Below are positions 7,070-14,536 of a stretch of DNA of 20,699 nt, in pieces. A program made the position numbers and the translations under genes. How positions within the stretch are numbered: position 1 is the first letter of the stretch; every line of letters starts with the position of its first letter. This DNA is from an uncultured Ruminococcus sp. (GTDB lineage Bacteria; Bacillota_A; Clostridia; Oscillospirales; Acutalibacteraceae), in contig CADBXH010000042.1 in assembly GCA_902798605.1 (NCBI GenBank), positions 1-20,699 on the forward strand, in the 5' to 3' direction. The notes beneath the pieces are model-generated. The model ran no database searches, was not told the origin of the DNA, and was given only the letters and a program-made list of their open reading frames with translations.

Positions 7070-7101
7070 GTTGTTCATATTTTATATCTTTTTTCGCTAT
7101 A

Positions 7102-7905
7102 TTGATTTCGGCAGCCGCCGTTATAATAGCGCTCGGGCTGAGCTTTTTGATCACGGGGATCATAAGAAAAAGGCTGAATAAAAAGCCGCCGATGGCGCTC
7201 CACATTTTGATTAGCCTCTGCGCGGCGATCATCGTTACCGGCGCGGCGGGCTTTGCGTATCTCAGCATATACACCCCAGCCGATGACACTGCGGTCGAGG
7301 CTTTTGCGAAATCGGACGGAGCAAAGGTCACAAAATTTGACGGCGGATATTTTGTTGACGGAGCCGGCGATAACACCGCGCTTGTTTTTTACCCCGGCGC
7401 GAAGATCGACTCAAAGGCATATCTGCCGCTGATGAAAAAGCTCGCCGACGGCGGGGTCGACTGCTTTTTGCTTGATATGCCGATGCATATGGCGATTTTT
7501 GATATGAACGCCGCCGACAAAATAACCGACAACTACAAGTACGACACTTTGATTGTGTCGGGTCACTCAATGGGCGGGGTCGCCGCCGCAAAATACGCCG
7601 CTGATCACGATAATGTCGACGGCGTTGTGCTCCTCGCGTCATACCCGACGTCGCAGCTTCCCGAACCGACGGCGCTGCTCTCAATTTACGGAACAGAGGA
7701 CAAGGTGCTTGAGCTCAAAGCTTATGAGGAATCAAAAAAATATTTTCCCTCAAATTCCAAGGAAGTTGTGATCGAGGGCGGCAACCACGCGCAGTTCGGC
7801 AACTACGGCGAGCAAGCGGGCGACGGCACGGCTGCGATCTCACGGGAAGAACAGCAAAGCCAAACCGCCAAAGCAATCTTGGAATTTACGAAAAAAATAT
7901 CATAG
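7102..7905 (+). CDS. Membrane-anchored alpha/beta hydrolase (start uncertain)
   Basis: The frame gives 267 residues from a TTG. Two hydrophobic segments (about 3-21 and 33-55) anchor it in the membrane, and the hydrolase domain follows. VSGHSMGGVAA carries the nucleophile Ser156. LSIYGTEDKV supplies the acid region and EGGNHAQFGNYGEQ the catalytic His. This matches the small Abhydrolase_5 group of putative esterases/carboxylesterases; substrate unknown. The 5' end is odd. TTG at 7102 has no ribosome site, no ATG occurs in frame upstream, and the frame stays open and hydrophobic (YFISFFAIL) back towards the tRNA gene, which lies only 32 bp away on the other strand. The original start may have been lost. 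The gene could be 5'-truncated or use a weak non-ATG start. Confidence 0.7.
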   Translation: MISAAAVIIALGLSFLITGIIRKRLNKKPPMALHILISLCAAIIVTGAAGFAYLSIYTPADDTAVEAFAKSDGAKVTKFDGGYFVDGAGDNTALVFYPGAKIDSKAYLPLMKKLADGGVDCFLLDMPMHMAIFDMNAADKITDNYKYDTLIVSGHSMGGVAAAKYAADHDNVDGVVLLASYPTSQLPEPTALLSIYGTEDKVLELKAYEESKKYFPSNSKEVVIEGGNHAQFGNYGEQAGDGTAAISREEQQSQTAKAILEFTKKIS

Positions 7906-7914
7906 GACATAAAA

Positions 7915-7938
7915 AGCGGCTGCCGAAAGGCAGCCGCT
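7915..7938. terminator. Bidirectional terminator
   Basis: Perfect 10-bp stem AGCGGCTGCC / GGCAGCCGCT with a GAAA tetraloop, between the hydrolase (+) and the 901-residue protein gene (-). A-rich on the left and T-containing on the right. Confidence 0.85.
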
Positions 7939-7952
7939 ATTGTTATGCAGAA

Positions 7953-10658
7953 TCAAATGCTCTCTATTTCTTTGATTATTTCATCTGCGGATTTGTAACT
8001 CTCTGTGGTTTTGGCGTTTGAAGTGTTGAACGCTTGGTTTAATAATTTATCATATTCTTCTTCCGACACTTCTTTGTCATCCCACTTAAAGCTTTCCTGT
8101 CCCTGAACCGCTTTGTTTGCCCTGCCTGTGTGGATCGTATTGAGCTCGGAATTTTCAATCTGTAGTATATAATCGCTTTGGACACCTGTATGGACTTCAG
8201 TAGTCATAATACAGTTTCCTTTCTCAATATATACTAAGTTTTCAGTTCCAATTGCCTTTGAACATACTGTTCCATCGCACAGCCAGCATAACTCGCTCAT
8301 AGGACCTCTGCCCTTTAGATGAACAAACAACTCGGGAATATCGTCGTCGTCCACATAAACCAATGCGTACTCATAGTCGCCGGGATCATCCTTACTGTTG
8401 ATGTAATCAACATACGCTTTTTTCCAGCTTTCATCCTTGGGGGCTTCGGTCGCGGGCTCCTCTATTTCGGCTTTGGGCTCTGAAATCTTATATGTATTAA
8501 GTTCAGAATCAACAACGTAGCCGTCAACTACCCACATCGGCTTCATAATGTCGATTTCAAACTCTTCGCAATCTTGTTTAACCAGCTTCTTTGACTCTTC
8601 ATCAAACAAACTTACACCGTACATAAAGTAAATATTTTCGCGTTTGGTCAAGTCTTTGGTAACAAAATAATTTTTGTTCTTGCACGATCCTGCATCGCCT
8701 TCGGAAACGGACTTCTCTCCGGTTTTCAAGTCAATCGTATACATATTAAAATCACTTGTATCCTTTGAGAAGAATATGCCGTATTTTCCGTCCTCGGTCA
8801 CAGCCTGCCAATCATAATTGCTGTCTATTGGCTCGGATTTTTCTATCTTTTTATCCGCGCCGACAATAGCAATATACAGGCTGTCGTCGCTCTCATACAA
8901 AAAGCAGACTTTATTTTGAATTATATCTGCTATCACTCCGTTTGAGGACTTAACCAAAGCATCTGTTTCTTCGCTTTCAATATCATACGTGTACAAAGAG
9001 GTGTCTTTATTATAGAATATGGTGTTGCCTGACAAGTAAGCGCTGAAATAATAATACTTATTGGAAATAGCTTTTTGCGTCCATTCATCGATTTTTTCCG
9101 ACGACTCGGATTCCAAATCGTATTTCATCAGACTGCATTTATACTCGCCGCTGTCGGGATTTACAACGTCAACATAATAGATACAATTGTTTTTGAAGCC
9201 GAACAGATCCGCTCTTCCCTCGGTCTCAAACAGCTCCTCGCTCTCTGAGCCCTCTACGGTAGTTTTATAAACCTTATCTCCTGATTTTGTGCTTTTGTTT
9301 TGACTTCCGTAAACGTCAAAATAGACCGTTTCGCCGTCTGTTAAAACATTGAGCACATTTTCGTTATCAGCGATGCTTTTTCCCTCGGAGTCAATGCTTT
9401 CTTTATAATAAAGCGCCTTACTGTCCGCGGCGATTATTTTTCCATTAACAGATACTATTCCTCTGCCCGAAACATAATCTGACTCCGATTCCGATCTTGA
9501 TATTGCGTCTTGGATCCTGAAGTCTTTGTTTCCGAAGATTACCGGGTGGCTATTATGTGTTTCGCAGCATTCTTTGCCGTTTTTCTCCAGGGAATGATCT
9601 ACAGCCTTCTGCAATGTCCAATAATTTTCGCCGTCATCTGTCTTTTTATATAATCCGGAAACAGTAGTATAAATGCTTTTCTCGTTGTAATCATCACAAA
9701 TTACATCGTTGTATGCTACGACCGCGTCCGCTCCCTTATCCGTTAGAGTTTCTGCCATATATGCGTCTTTTCCGGAACAACTCGCGCCGAGATACATCAT
9801 ACTTCCGTCTAAATCGCCCAGCTTATTGTCAAGGCATTTATATGTGATCGCGAGCCTTCCTGATTCGGTAATGAGCAAATCGCCCGAAAGGAATTCATCA
9901 ATATAGCCTAACTCTTTTGTGTATCCGATCGGATCCTCTTCAAACGCTTCTTTGTCGAGCTTTTCTCCGATCTCTATATAAGAATGAGTTTTTTCGTTAT
10001 ATCCTCCGCGACCTCTTATTATTATGATTTTGTTTCGTCCTATTTTGGATAATTCCTCAATTTTAAGCGGTATATACTCCTCATCATCCGCGGATATTCC
10101 CTCATCACTTTTTTTATCCTCTTTGTTATCATCATCTGAGTTATCATCGGAATCGATATAATCTTCTTCGGGGTCGAATATCTGGATATACGGCTGATAT
10201 TCGGAATCAGTATTCGGATCCGAATTACTATCAGGGATAGTATAAACATATTCCATTCCGCTGTTTAACTTTATCCAAACAGAGCGCTTGTCGGTAACGT
10301 TATATTCCTTGATCTTTCCGTCATTAAGCAATACCTTAGTATAATCAACGATCGCATCAATAAAATCATCCTTTTTGTCGCTTGGGATATTTCCGTTTTC
10401 GTCCGCGTATTCGTCTGACACATCCTTAATTTTTGTGTTTATTGTGAAATAGTCCTTAAAGCCGTCTTTTGCGAGTTCCTCATTGTTGGACCCTAAAATG
10501 AATACCAGCAAAACGGCAAAAACCACAACACAACAGCCTCCGATAATCGAAACTGCAATTATCAGGCCCTTATTCTTTTTGTTTTTAATCGGCATACCGC
10601 AGTTTACACAACGCTTTTCTCCTCGGTAAATTTCATATCCGCAATTTTTACAACGCAT
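7953..10658 (-). CDS. Zinc-ribbon, single-span membrane protein with possible caspase-like domain
   Basis: This 901-residue protein starts with a zinc ribbon (CKNC at 3-6, CVNC at 17-20), followed by a membrane span (about 31-56). Acidic linkers lead to a region (about 195-380) resembling caspase/clostripain-fold peptidases. IIIIRGRGGYNEKTHSYIEIGE sits where the His motif is expected, and YLGASCSGKDAYMAETL, followed by GADAVVAYNDVI, resembles the Cys motif, with Cys294 as the candidate nucleophile. The His position appears to be Arg217 (CGC), so the domain may be inactive. Residues about 395-735 show repeated Tyr- and Asp-rich strands typical of a beta-propeller-like region. A C-terminal domain with YALVYVDDDDIPELFVH follows. 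AAAGGAG precedes the ATG. It lies directly after the terminator of the Ubl operon in the same orientation. The caspase-like call is inference from motifs. Confidence 0.7.
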   Translation of the reverse strand: MRCKNCGYEIYRGEKRCVNCGMPIKNKKNKGLIIAVSIIGGCCVVVFAVLLVFILGSNNEELAKDGFKDYFTINTKIKDVSDEYADENGNIPSDKKDDFIDAIVDYTKVLLNDGKIKEYNVTDKRSVWIKLNSGMEYVYTIPDSNSDPNTDSEYQPYIQIFDPEEDYIDSDDNSDDDNKEDKKSDEGISADDEEYIPLKIEELSKIGRNKIIIIRGRGGYNEKTHSYIEIGEKLDKEAFEEDPIGYTKELGYIDEFLSGDLLITESGRLAITYKCLDNKLGDLDGSMMYLGASCSGKDAYMAETLTDKGADAVVAYNDVICDDYNEKSIYTTVSGLYKKTDDGENYWTLQKAVDHSLEKNGKECCETHNSHPVIFGNKDFRIQDAISRSESESDYVSGRGIVSVNGKIIAADSKALYYKESIDSEGKSIADNENVLNVLTDGETVYFDVYGSQNKSTKSGDKVYKTTVEGSESEELFETEGRADLFGFKNNCIYYVDVVNPDSGEYKCSLMKYDLESESSEKIDEWTQKAISNKYYYFSAYLSGNTIFYNKDTSLYTYDIESEETDALVKSSNGVIADIIQNKVCFLYESDDSLYIAIVGADKKIEKSEPIDSNYDWQAVTEDGKYGIFFSKDTSDFNMYTIDLKTGEKSVSEGDAGSCKNKNYFVTKDLTKRENIYFMYGVSLFDEESKKLVKQDCEEFEIDIMKPMWVVDGYVVDSELNTYKISEPKAEIEEPATEAPKDESWKKAYVDYINSKDDPGDYEYALVYVDDDDIPELFVHLKGRGPMSELCWLCDGTVCSKAIGTENLVYIEKGNCIMTTEVHTGVQSDYILQIENSELNTIHTGRANKAVQGQESFKWDDKEVSEEEYDKLLNQAFNTSNAKTTESYKSADEIIKEIESI

Positions 10659-10745
10659 ATCAAAACTCCTTTAATATATAACAGTTCACAACATACAGCG
10701 TCTTTGTGCTTAAAATCCAAATAATACCAAAACACGCTATTATTC

Positions 10746-10775
10746 AAAAACGACGCCGAAATTGACGTCGTTTTT
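10746..10775 (-). terminator. Terminator of the Ubl-conjugation operon
   Basis: 12-bp arms AAAAACGACGCC / GACGTCGTTTTT with one mismatch and a 6-nt loop, 33 bp beyond the stop codon of the last JAMM gene, with a T-run on the minus strand. Some read-through into the 901-residue protein gene is possible, as no clear promoter for that gene is visible. Confidence 0.8.
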
Positions 10776-10808
10776 TGATTTTAATCGGGTTTTTGCAACA
10801 GTGATACT

Positions 10809-11885
10809 CTAATCGTTCACTAAGCTTGACGGGAACTTCAATGTCTGACCTATAAAAATGATGTTTTCGTCCGAAATACCGTTGATCTCCATTATTTTGT
10901 CTTTATTAGCCTGATAATCAATACCCAGCTGCGCGCAGATCGCGTCGAGCGAATCGCCGGATTTTACGGTGTACTTGATATATTCACCGTCTCCGTTTTG
11001 CTTTTTAAGCGCGTTGACCGAAGCTGATAATTCATCGATCTTTTTCTGCTGATCGTCAATAGTAGTCTTCTGCTTTTTTACCGTATCGGCTAAGCTTTCA
11101 TCGCCGAGCTGCTGCTCGTACTGCTCTTGCTTACTGTTTTGCTCTTCGATGATCTGCTTTTGGCTGTTGAGCATACCCGTCAGGACAACGCAGTAAACCA
11201 AGCTTGCGACCGCGATCAACAGCGCAAGGGTTATCGCAGTTTTTGATATCCAGCTTGTTCTCGCCCTTGGCGCTTCCTGCACGGTGTCGTTATCCTTCTT
11301 TTGGGGCGGTTCGATCTTTATCGGCTTTCCGACGTCGTCATATATATAAAAACCCCTGAGCTTTTCGATTTTGCCTTTCTTCCACTGGAAAAAGCCGCGC
11401 AGATTTTGGATCGGGTCGATAACATACGCCACCTGGAACGGCAAGTCAAAATAGTTCTCGTGGATAAACAGATCGTAGTTTGACAAAAATATACCGTAGC
11501 TCGGGTGGGTATGCTGCCAGCCGACGATTTTTTTATCGGGATATTTTTTTTCATGCACCTTGTGGATATAGTTCCAAGTTTCGTGCGTAAAAGTCAGCGT
11601 TGAAGCGGATGCGTCGGTATACTTTGCCTCAATATAGTCGGATATAACAACGTGGAGCTTTCCGTGCTCCTCGCAGAAATCGCCGAGGATTATTGTTCCG
11701 CGTTCATTATCGACATCTTCAAGTGCGTATTTTTCGAGCGCCTTATAAACATTTTGCTTTATGTAGACCTTTACGTCGTCGGTTTCGACCTCGCCAATGG
11801 TCAAAAAGTTCATCGGCAGCTGCACGCCGCCCGTACTCTTCTCTTGGCTTTCTTCGGAAATATTTATATCAAAATTATCTTCCAT
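10809..11885 (-). CDS. JAMM/JAB metallopeptidase with membrane span and LysM domain (deconjugase candidate 1)
   Basis: This 358-residue protein carries a JAB1/MPN domain (about 38-200). The complete JAMM set is visible: Glu61, then HTHP (His125, His127), Ser135 and Asp138. Enzymes of this family cleave isopeptide bonds to ubiquitin-like proteins, so removal of the Ubl encoded upstream is expected. A membrane span (about 226-250), a Gln/Lys/Glu-rich probable coiled coil, and a C-terminal LysM domain (about 306-352, YTVKSGDSLDAICAQLGIDY...) follow; LysM binds peptidoglycan. This predicts a cytosolic peptidase tethered to the cell wall. I start at the ATG at 11885 with AAAGGAGA upstream; a start at 11924 would swallow that site. 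Last gene of the operon. It is a paralogue of the JAMM protein encoded at 12279-13526. Confidence 0.93.
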   Translation of the reverse strand: MEDNFDINISEESQEKSTGGVQLPMNFLTIGEVETDDVKVYIKQNVYKALEKYALEDVDNERGTIILGDFCEEHGKLHVVISDYIEAKYTDASASTLTFTHETWNYIHKVHEKKYPDKKIVGWQHTHPSYGIFLSNYDLFIHENYFDLPFQVAYVIDPIQNLRGFFQWKKGKIEKLRGFYIYDDVGKPIKIEPPQKKDNDTVQEAPRARTSWISKTAITLALLIAVASLVYCVVLTGMLNSQKQIIEEQNSKQEQYEQQLGDESLADTVKKQKTTIDDQQKKIDELSASVNALKKQNGDGEYIKYTVKSGDSLDAICAQLGIDYQANKDKIMEINGISDENIIFIGQTLKFPSSLVND

Positions 11886-11954
11886 ATAAACCAAATCTCC
11901 TTTACACGTAAAGTCGAAAAACAACTGCCATTCAACCCGCCGCTGGGGTTTCTG

Positions 11955-12278
11955 TCAGCGTATGAGCGCTGTTCCGCACATAGGACAAAAATTATTGATC
12001 GCCTTGTTCCTTGCGCCGCATTTATGGCAAAAAACAAATTCTCTCGATATATTTGGAGCGGTGTCAAAAATCTCGATCTCAAAATCTTCATCCGCCGGTG
12101 TATCGTCAAATCGGGGCGCGCTGATAGTTCCGTCGCATCCGAAGGTCGTGCAGCCCTGATTGTCGATCCAGCACCCCTTGTGGTGGGGCATATCGCATCT
12201 GCTGCAAACAACTATATCATTAAAATCCGTCATCGGCGATTTGCAATAGGGACAAATCTTCCCGATATACCTACTCAT
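11955..12278 (-). CDS. Small RING-like zinc-finger protein with zinc ribbon (E3 candidate 2)
   Basis: A 107-residue soluble protein. Eight zinc ligands in cross-brace order (C9, C12, C25, C28, H33, C36, C43, C48) form a prokaryotic RING-like domain containing MPHHKGCWIDNQGCTTFGC. An acidic linker with EDFEIEIFD follows, and then a zinc ribbon (CHKC, CPMC). RING domains recruit charged E2 and promote transfer of ubiquitin-like proteins. The spacing of all eight ligands is identical to that in the large protein encoded first in the operon. The ATG directly follows the TAA of the upstream JAMM gene with no spare bases, and no ribosome site is visible, so it probably depends on translational coupling. 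An adaptor role without ligase activity is possible. Confidence 0.85.
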   Translation of the reverse strand: MSRYIGKICPYCKSPMTDFNDIVVCSRCDMPHHKGCWIDNQGCTTFGCDGTISAPRFDDTPADEDFEIEIFDTAPNISREFVFCHKCGARNKAINNFCPMCGTALIR

Positions 12279-13526
12279 TTACTGCTGACCCTGCTGAGCC
12301 TGCTGATCTGTCTGCTGACCCTGCTGCTGACCCTGCTGAGCCTGCTGGTCTGTCTGCTGACCTTGCTGCTGATCCTGCTGTTCGGTCGCCTGTTCTGTTG
12401 CCTGCTCACCGTTCTCCGAATTCTCCCCTTGGTTTTGTTCCGTCTGGGGATTAGATGATTTTTGAAGTTGAGCCAGCTTTGCGTTAGCGCTGTTCAGCTG
12501 ATTAGTCAGGTTGGTGTTCTCGTTTTGGAGCGTAACGATCCAGTCACCGATCGAAATCTGCTGCTGCTGATTATTTACCATTGCCTCCGGAATGTTTCCG
12601 ATCTTGGCTTTCAGCGAATTGATCTCGCTTAACAGACTGCCGCAGAAAATCATCAGAATCACTATCGCCATAACCATAACGCCGATAATAATATTTCTGA
12701 TGAGCGAGCTTTTCTCTCTGTATACCACGTTGTTGCCCGAGACTTCCTCTTCGTCCTGATCAACGTTGATCTTTACGCCTGTTTTGTCAAACACAAAGAA
12801 GCCCTTGCAGCGCTCAAGATTTCCGTTGATCCAGAAATAGAAGCCCTCTATATTCTGTATCGGGTCGACAACATAAGCGACCTGATTCTCTTCGTTGAAA
12901 AAGTTTTCGTGAATGAATTTGTCGTATTCCGAAAGGAAGATACCAAAGTCCGGGTGTGTGTGGATCCAGCCGAGTATCTTATATTTCGGGTACTTCTTTT
13001 CCGCTTCCTGATGGATATACTCCCAGCTTTCATGAGTGAATTTCAATGTTGTGGGGGTTCCCTCGCAATGCTTCGCCTCAATAAAAGCCCGGATAACAAT
13101 GTGCGTCTTTCCGAATTCTTCTATTACGTTTCCGAGGATAACTCCGCCGCTCTCGACCTTTGTTTTGTCCTTTGTAAAGCGGTGGATCTCTCTGTAAGTT
13201 TTTTGAGAGATGTATATTTTTTTATCCTCGTTGTTCTGCTCTCCTAACGGAACGATATTCTGCGGAAGCGTCAGGTCAAGAGCAGGCGATTTCTTTTTTG
13301 AAGCGGAAGTCTTTTTTTTGCCTGAACCTGCTTTTTTTCCTGCAGCTGCTTTTTTGTTCGCCGCTGCTTTCTTGCCTGCAGCCGCTTTTTTGCTCGCCGT
13401 TGCCTTTTTGCTTGCGGCTGTTTTTTTGCCGGACGTCGATTTTTTGTCTGATGAAATTTTTTTGTCTGACGTCGCTTTTTTATCCGACGCCGGTTTCTTT
13501 TCTGATGCCGCGTTTTCGTTTGCCAT
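12279..13526 (-). CDS. JAMM/JAB metallopeptidase with membrane span, Lys-rich N-tail and Gln-rich C-tail (deconjugase candidate 2)
   Basis: A 415-residue protein with ATG at 13526 and GAGGAG upstream. Residues 1-80 are a Lys/Ala/Ser low-complexity tail of KKAAAGKKAA-like units. The JAB1/MPN domain (about 100-265) has every JAMM residue: Glu125, HTHP (His189, His191), Ser199 and Asp202. A membrane span lies near 283-305, then a coiled-coil-like stretch and a Gln-rich tail with a 14-residue tandem repeat. The expected role is removal or processing of the operon's Ubl. The many lysines in the N-tail could bind nucleic acid or acid lipids, or accept Ubl. The gene begins 11 bp after the protease gene and abuts the small RING gene. 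Confidence 0.93.
   Translation of the reverse strand: MANENAASEKKPASDKKATSDKKISSDKKSTSGKKTAASKKATASKKAAAGKKAAANKKAAAGKKAGSGKKKTSASKKKSPALDLTLPQNIVPLGEQNNEDKKIYISQKTYREIHRFTKDKTKVESGGVILGNVIEEFGKTHIVIRAFIEAKHCEGTPTTLKFTHESWEYIHQEAEKKYPKYKILGWIHTHPDFGIFLSEYDKFIHENFFNEENQVAYVVDPIQNIEGFYFWINGNLERCKGFFVFDKTGVKINVDQDEEEVSGNNVVYREKSSLIRNIIIGVMVMAIVILMIFCGSLLSEINSLKAKIGNIPEAMVNNQQQQISIGDWIVTLQNENTNLTNQLNSANAKLAQLQKSSNPQTEQNQGENSENGEQATEQATEQQDQQQGQQTDQQAQQGQQQGQQTDQQAQQGQQ
12288..12371 (-). repeat. 42-bp tandem repeat encoding Gln-rich tail
   Basis: Two copies (12288-12329 and 12330-12371) of a 42-bp unit encode QQQGQQTDQQAQQG. They form the C-terminus of the second JAMM protein. The GCTGACCCTGCTG-type sequence could vary in copy number by slippage. 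Confidence 0.75.
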
Positions 13527-13537
13527 GATTATTCTCC

Positions 13538-14494
13538 TCAATCAATAATATCTATTTCAAAATCCGTGCGTTCGGATGAATCGGTATTATTGTTGTTATA
13601 GTTATTATTGTTATAATTATTGTAGTTATTATAATTGTTGTAGTTGTTATTATTGATGTTATTATCGATTTTGTTCTTGCGGTTCCGCACTACAAGAACT
13701 ATTATCAGAACGATGTTAAGTATTACCGAAACAGCCAGCATTGCCGAAAGAATATAAATTGCGTACAGCGGTTCCTCATGCTTTACTGTCCCGGGTTCAT
13801 TGTCGTCCGCTTCGGTTTGCTCCTGAGTGGGTTCCTCAACAACAAGGTCGGCAACATTTCCTTTTTCGTCGATTTCGATCTTGCTGTCTTTAAGATAATT
13901 GACCACCGTGTCTATCGGGATAGCAAGTCCGATTCCCTCGGCGTCGTTCATTTTTCTGGAATTTACACCCACAACTTCTCCGTTGTCATTCAAAAGCGGT
14001 CCGCCGCTGTTGCCGCTGTTGATAGCGGCGTCGGTCTGAATGTATTTTTGCGTGCCGACGACCCTCTCTTTTGCAGAAACAACGCCCTTTGTAAGGGTAT
14101 AATCCATATTTTTCGGCGCTCCGATAGCATAAACATCACTGCCGACGACTAATTTTTTTGTATCGCCGACCGCAAACGGAGCATAATCGGCGTCCTTTAC
14201 ACCGATAACGGCTATATCCAAATTCTCATCCATTGCGACTACAGCGCCGTCTTTGATGTCTCCGTTGTACGACGAAACCTTAACGTCATCTTTATCCTCG
14301 ATAACATGGGCGTTTGTGATAATGCAGTTTTTGCCGATGGCAAAGCCGCTGCCGAGAGAGTCTCCCGAGTAAATCACAAAAACGGAGTCGTACGCTTTTT
14401 CCGCGTCAAAGCCGACCGCGCCGACCGAAACGAAGGAGGCAAATATCACCGCCGCCACACAAAAGAATGATAAAAGCCTTTTTATTGTTTTCAC
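13538..14494 (-). CDS. Trypsin-like (HtrA/DegP-type catalytic domain) membrane serine protease
   Basis: A 318-residue protein with an N-terminal signal peptide or anchor (about 5-26) and a trypsin-fold domain. The triad is His63 (ITNAHVI), Asp93 (ENLDIAVI) and Ser163 (NSGNSGGPL). A membrane span (about 245-268) follows, then a basic stop and an Asn/Tyr-rich tail ending TDFEIDIID. This predicts an external protease domain and a cytosolic tail. No PDZ domain is seen, unlike full HtrA. I choose the GTG at 14494: GGAGG at 14506-14510 sits 11 bp upstream, whereas the TTG at 14512 overlaps that site, and the ATG between them opens a three-codon frame closing on GTGA. It lies between E2 and JAMM genes in one transcription unit. 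Substrate unknown. Confidence 0.9.
   Translation of the reverse strand: MKTIKRLLSFFCVAAVIFASFVSVGAVGFDAEKAYDSVFVIYSGDSLGSGFAIGKNCIITNAHVIEDKDDVKVSSYNGDIKDGAVVAMDENLDIAVIGVKDADYAPFAVGDTKKLVVGSDVYAIGAPKNMDYTLTKGVVSAKERVVGTQKYIQTDAAINSGNSGGPLLNDNGEVVGVNSRKMNDAEGIGLAIPIDTVVNYLKDSKIEIDEKGNVADLVVEEPTQEQTEADDNEPGTVKHEEPLYAIYILSAMLAVSVILNIVLIIVLVVRNRKNKIDNNINNNNYNNYNNYNNYNNNNYNNNNTDSSERTDFEIDIID
13585..13670 (-). repeat. AAT/AAC-rich microsatellite encoding Asn/Tyr tail
   Basis: Near-periodic ATT/GTT triplets on the plus strand encode a run of Asn with interspersed Tyr (NNYNNYNN pattern) in the protease tail. Low complexity of this kind is prone to length change. Confidence 0.7.
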
Positions 14495-14536
14495 GATAAC
14501 ATTCGCCTCCAAAAGATTTATAAATTCAATCTAAGC

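Noticed and set aside
11652..12458. 268-residue plus-strand frame with a hydrophobic Leu-rich end
   Set aside because: Overlaps three well-supported minus-strand genes; the Leu-rich part is the Gln repeat read in antisense (CTG runs).
14495..14512. TTG start for the serine protease
   Set aside because: It overlaps the only ribosome site (GGAGG at 14506-14510), so the GTG at 14494 is the better start.
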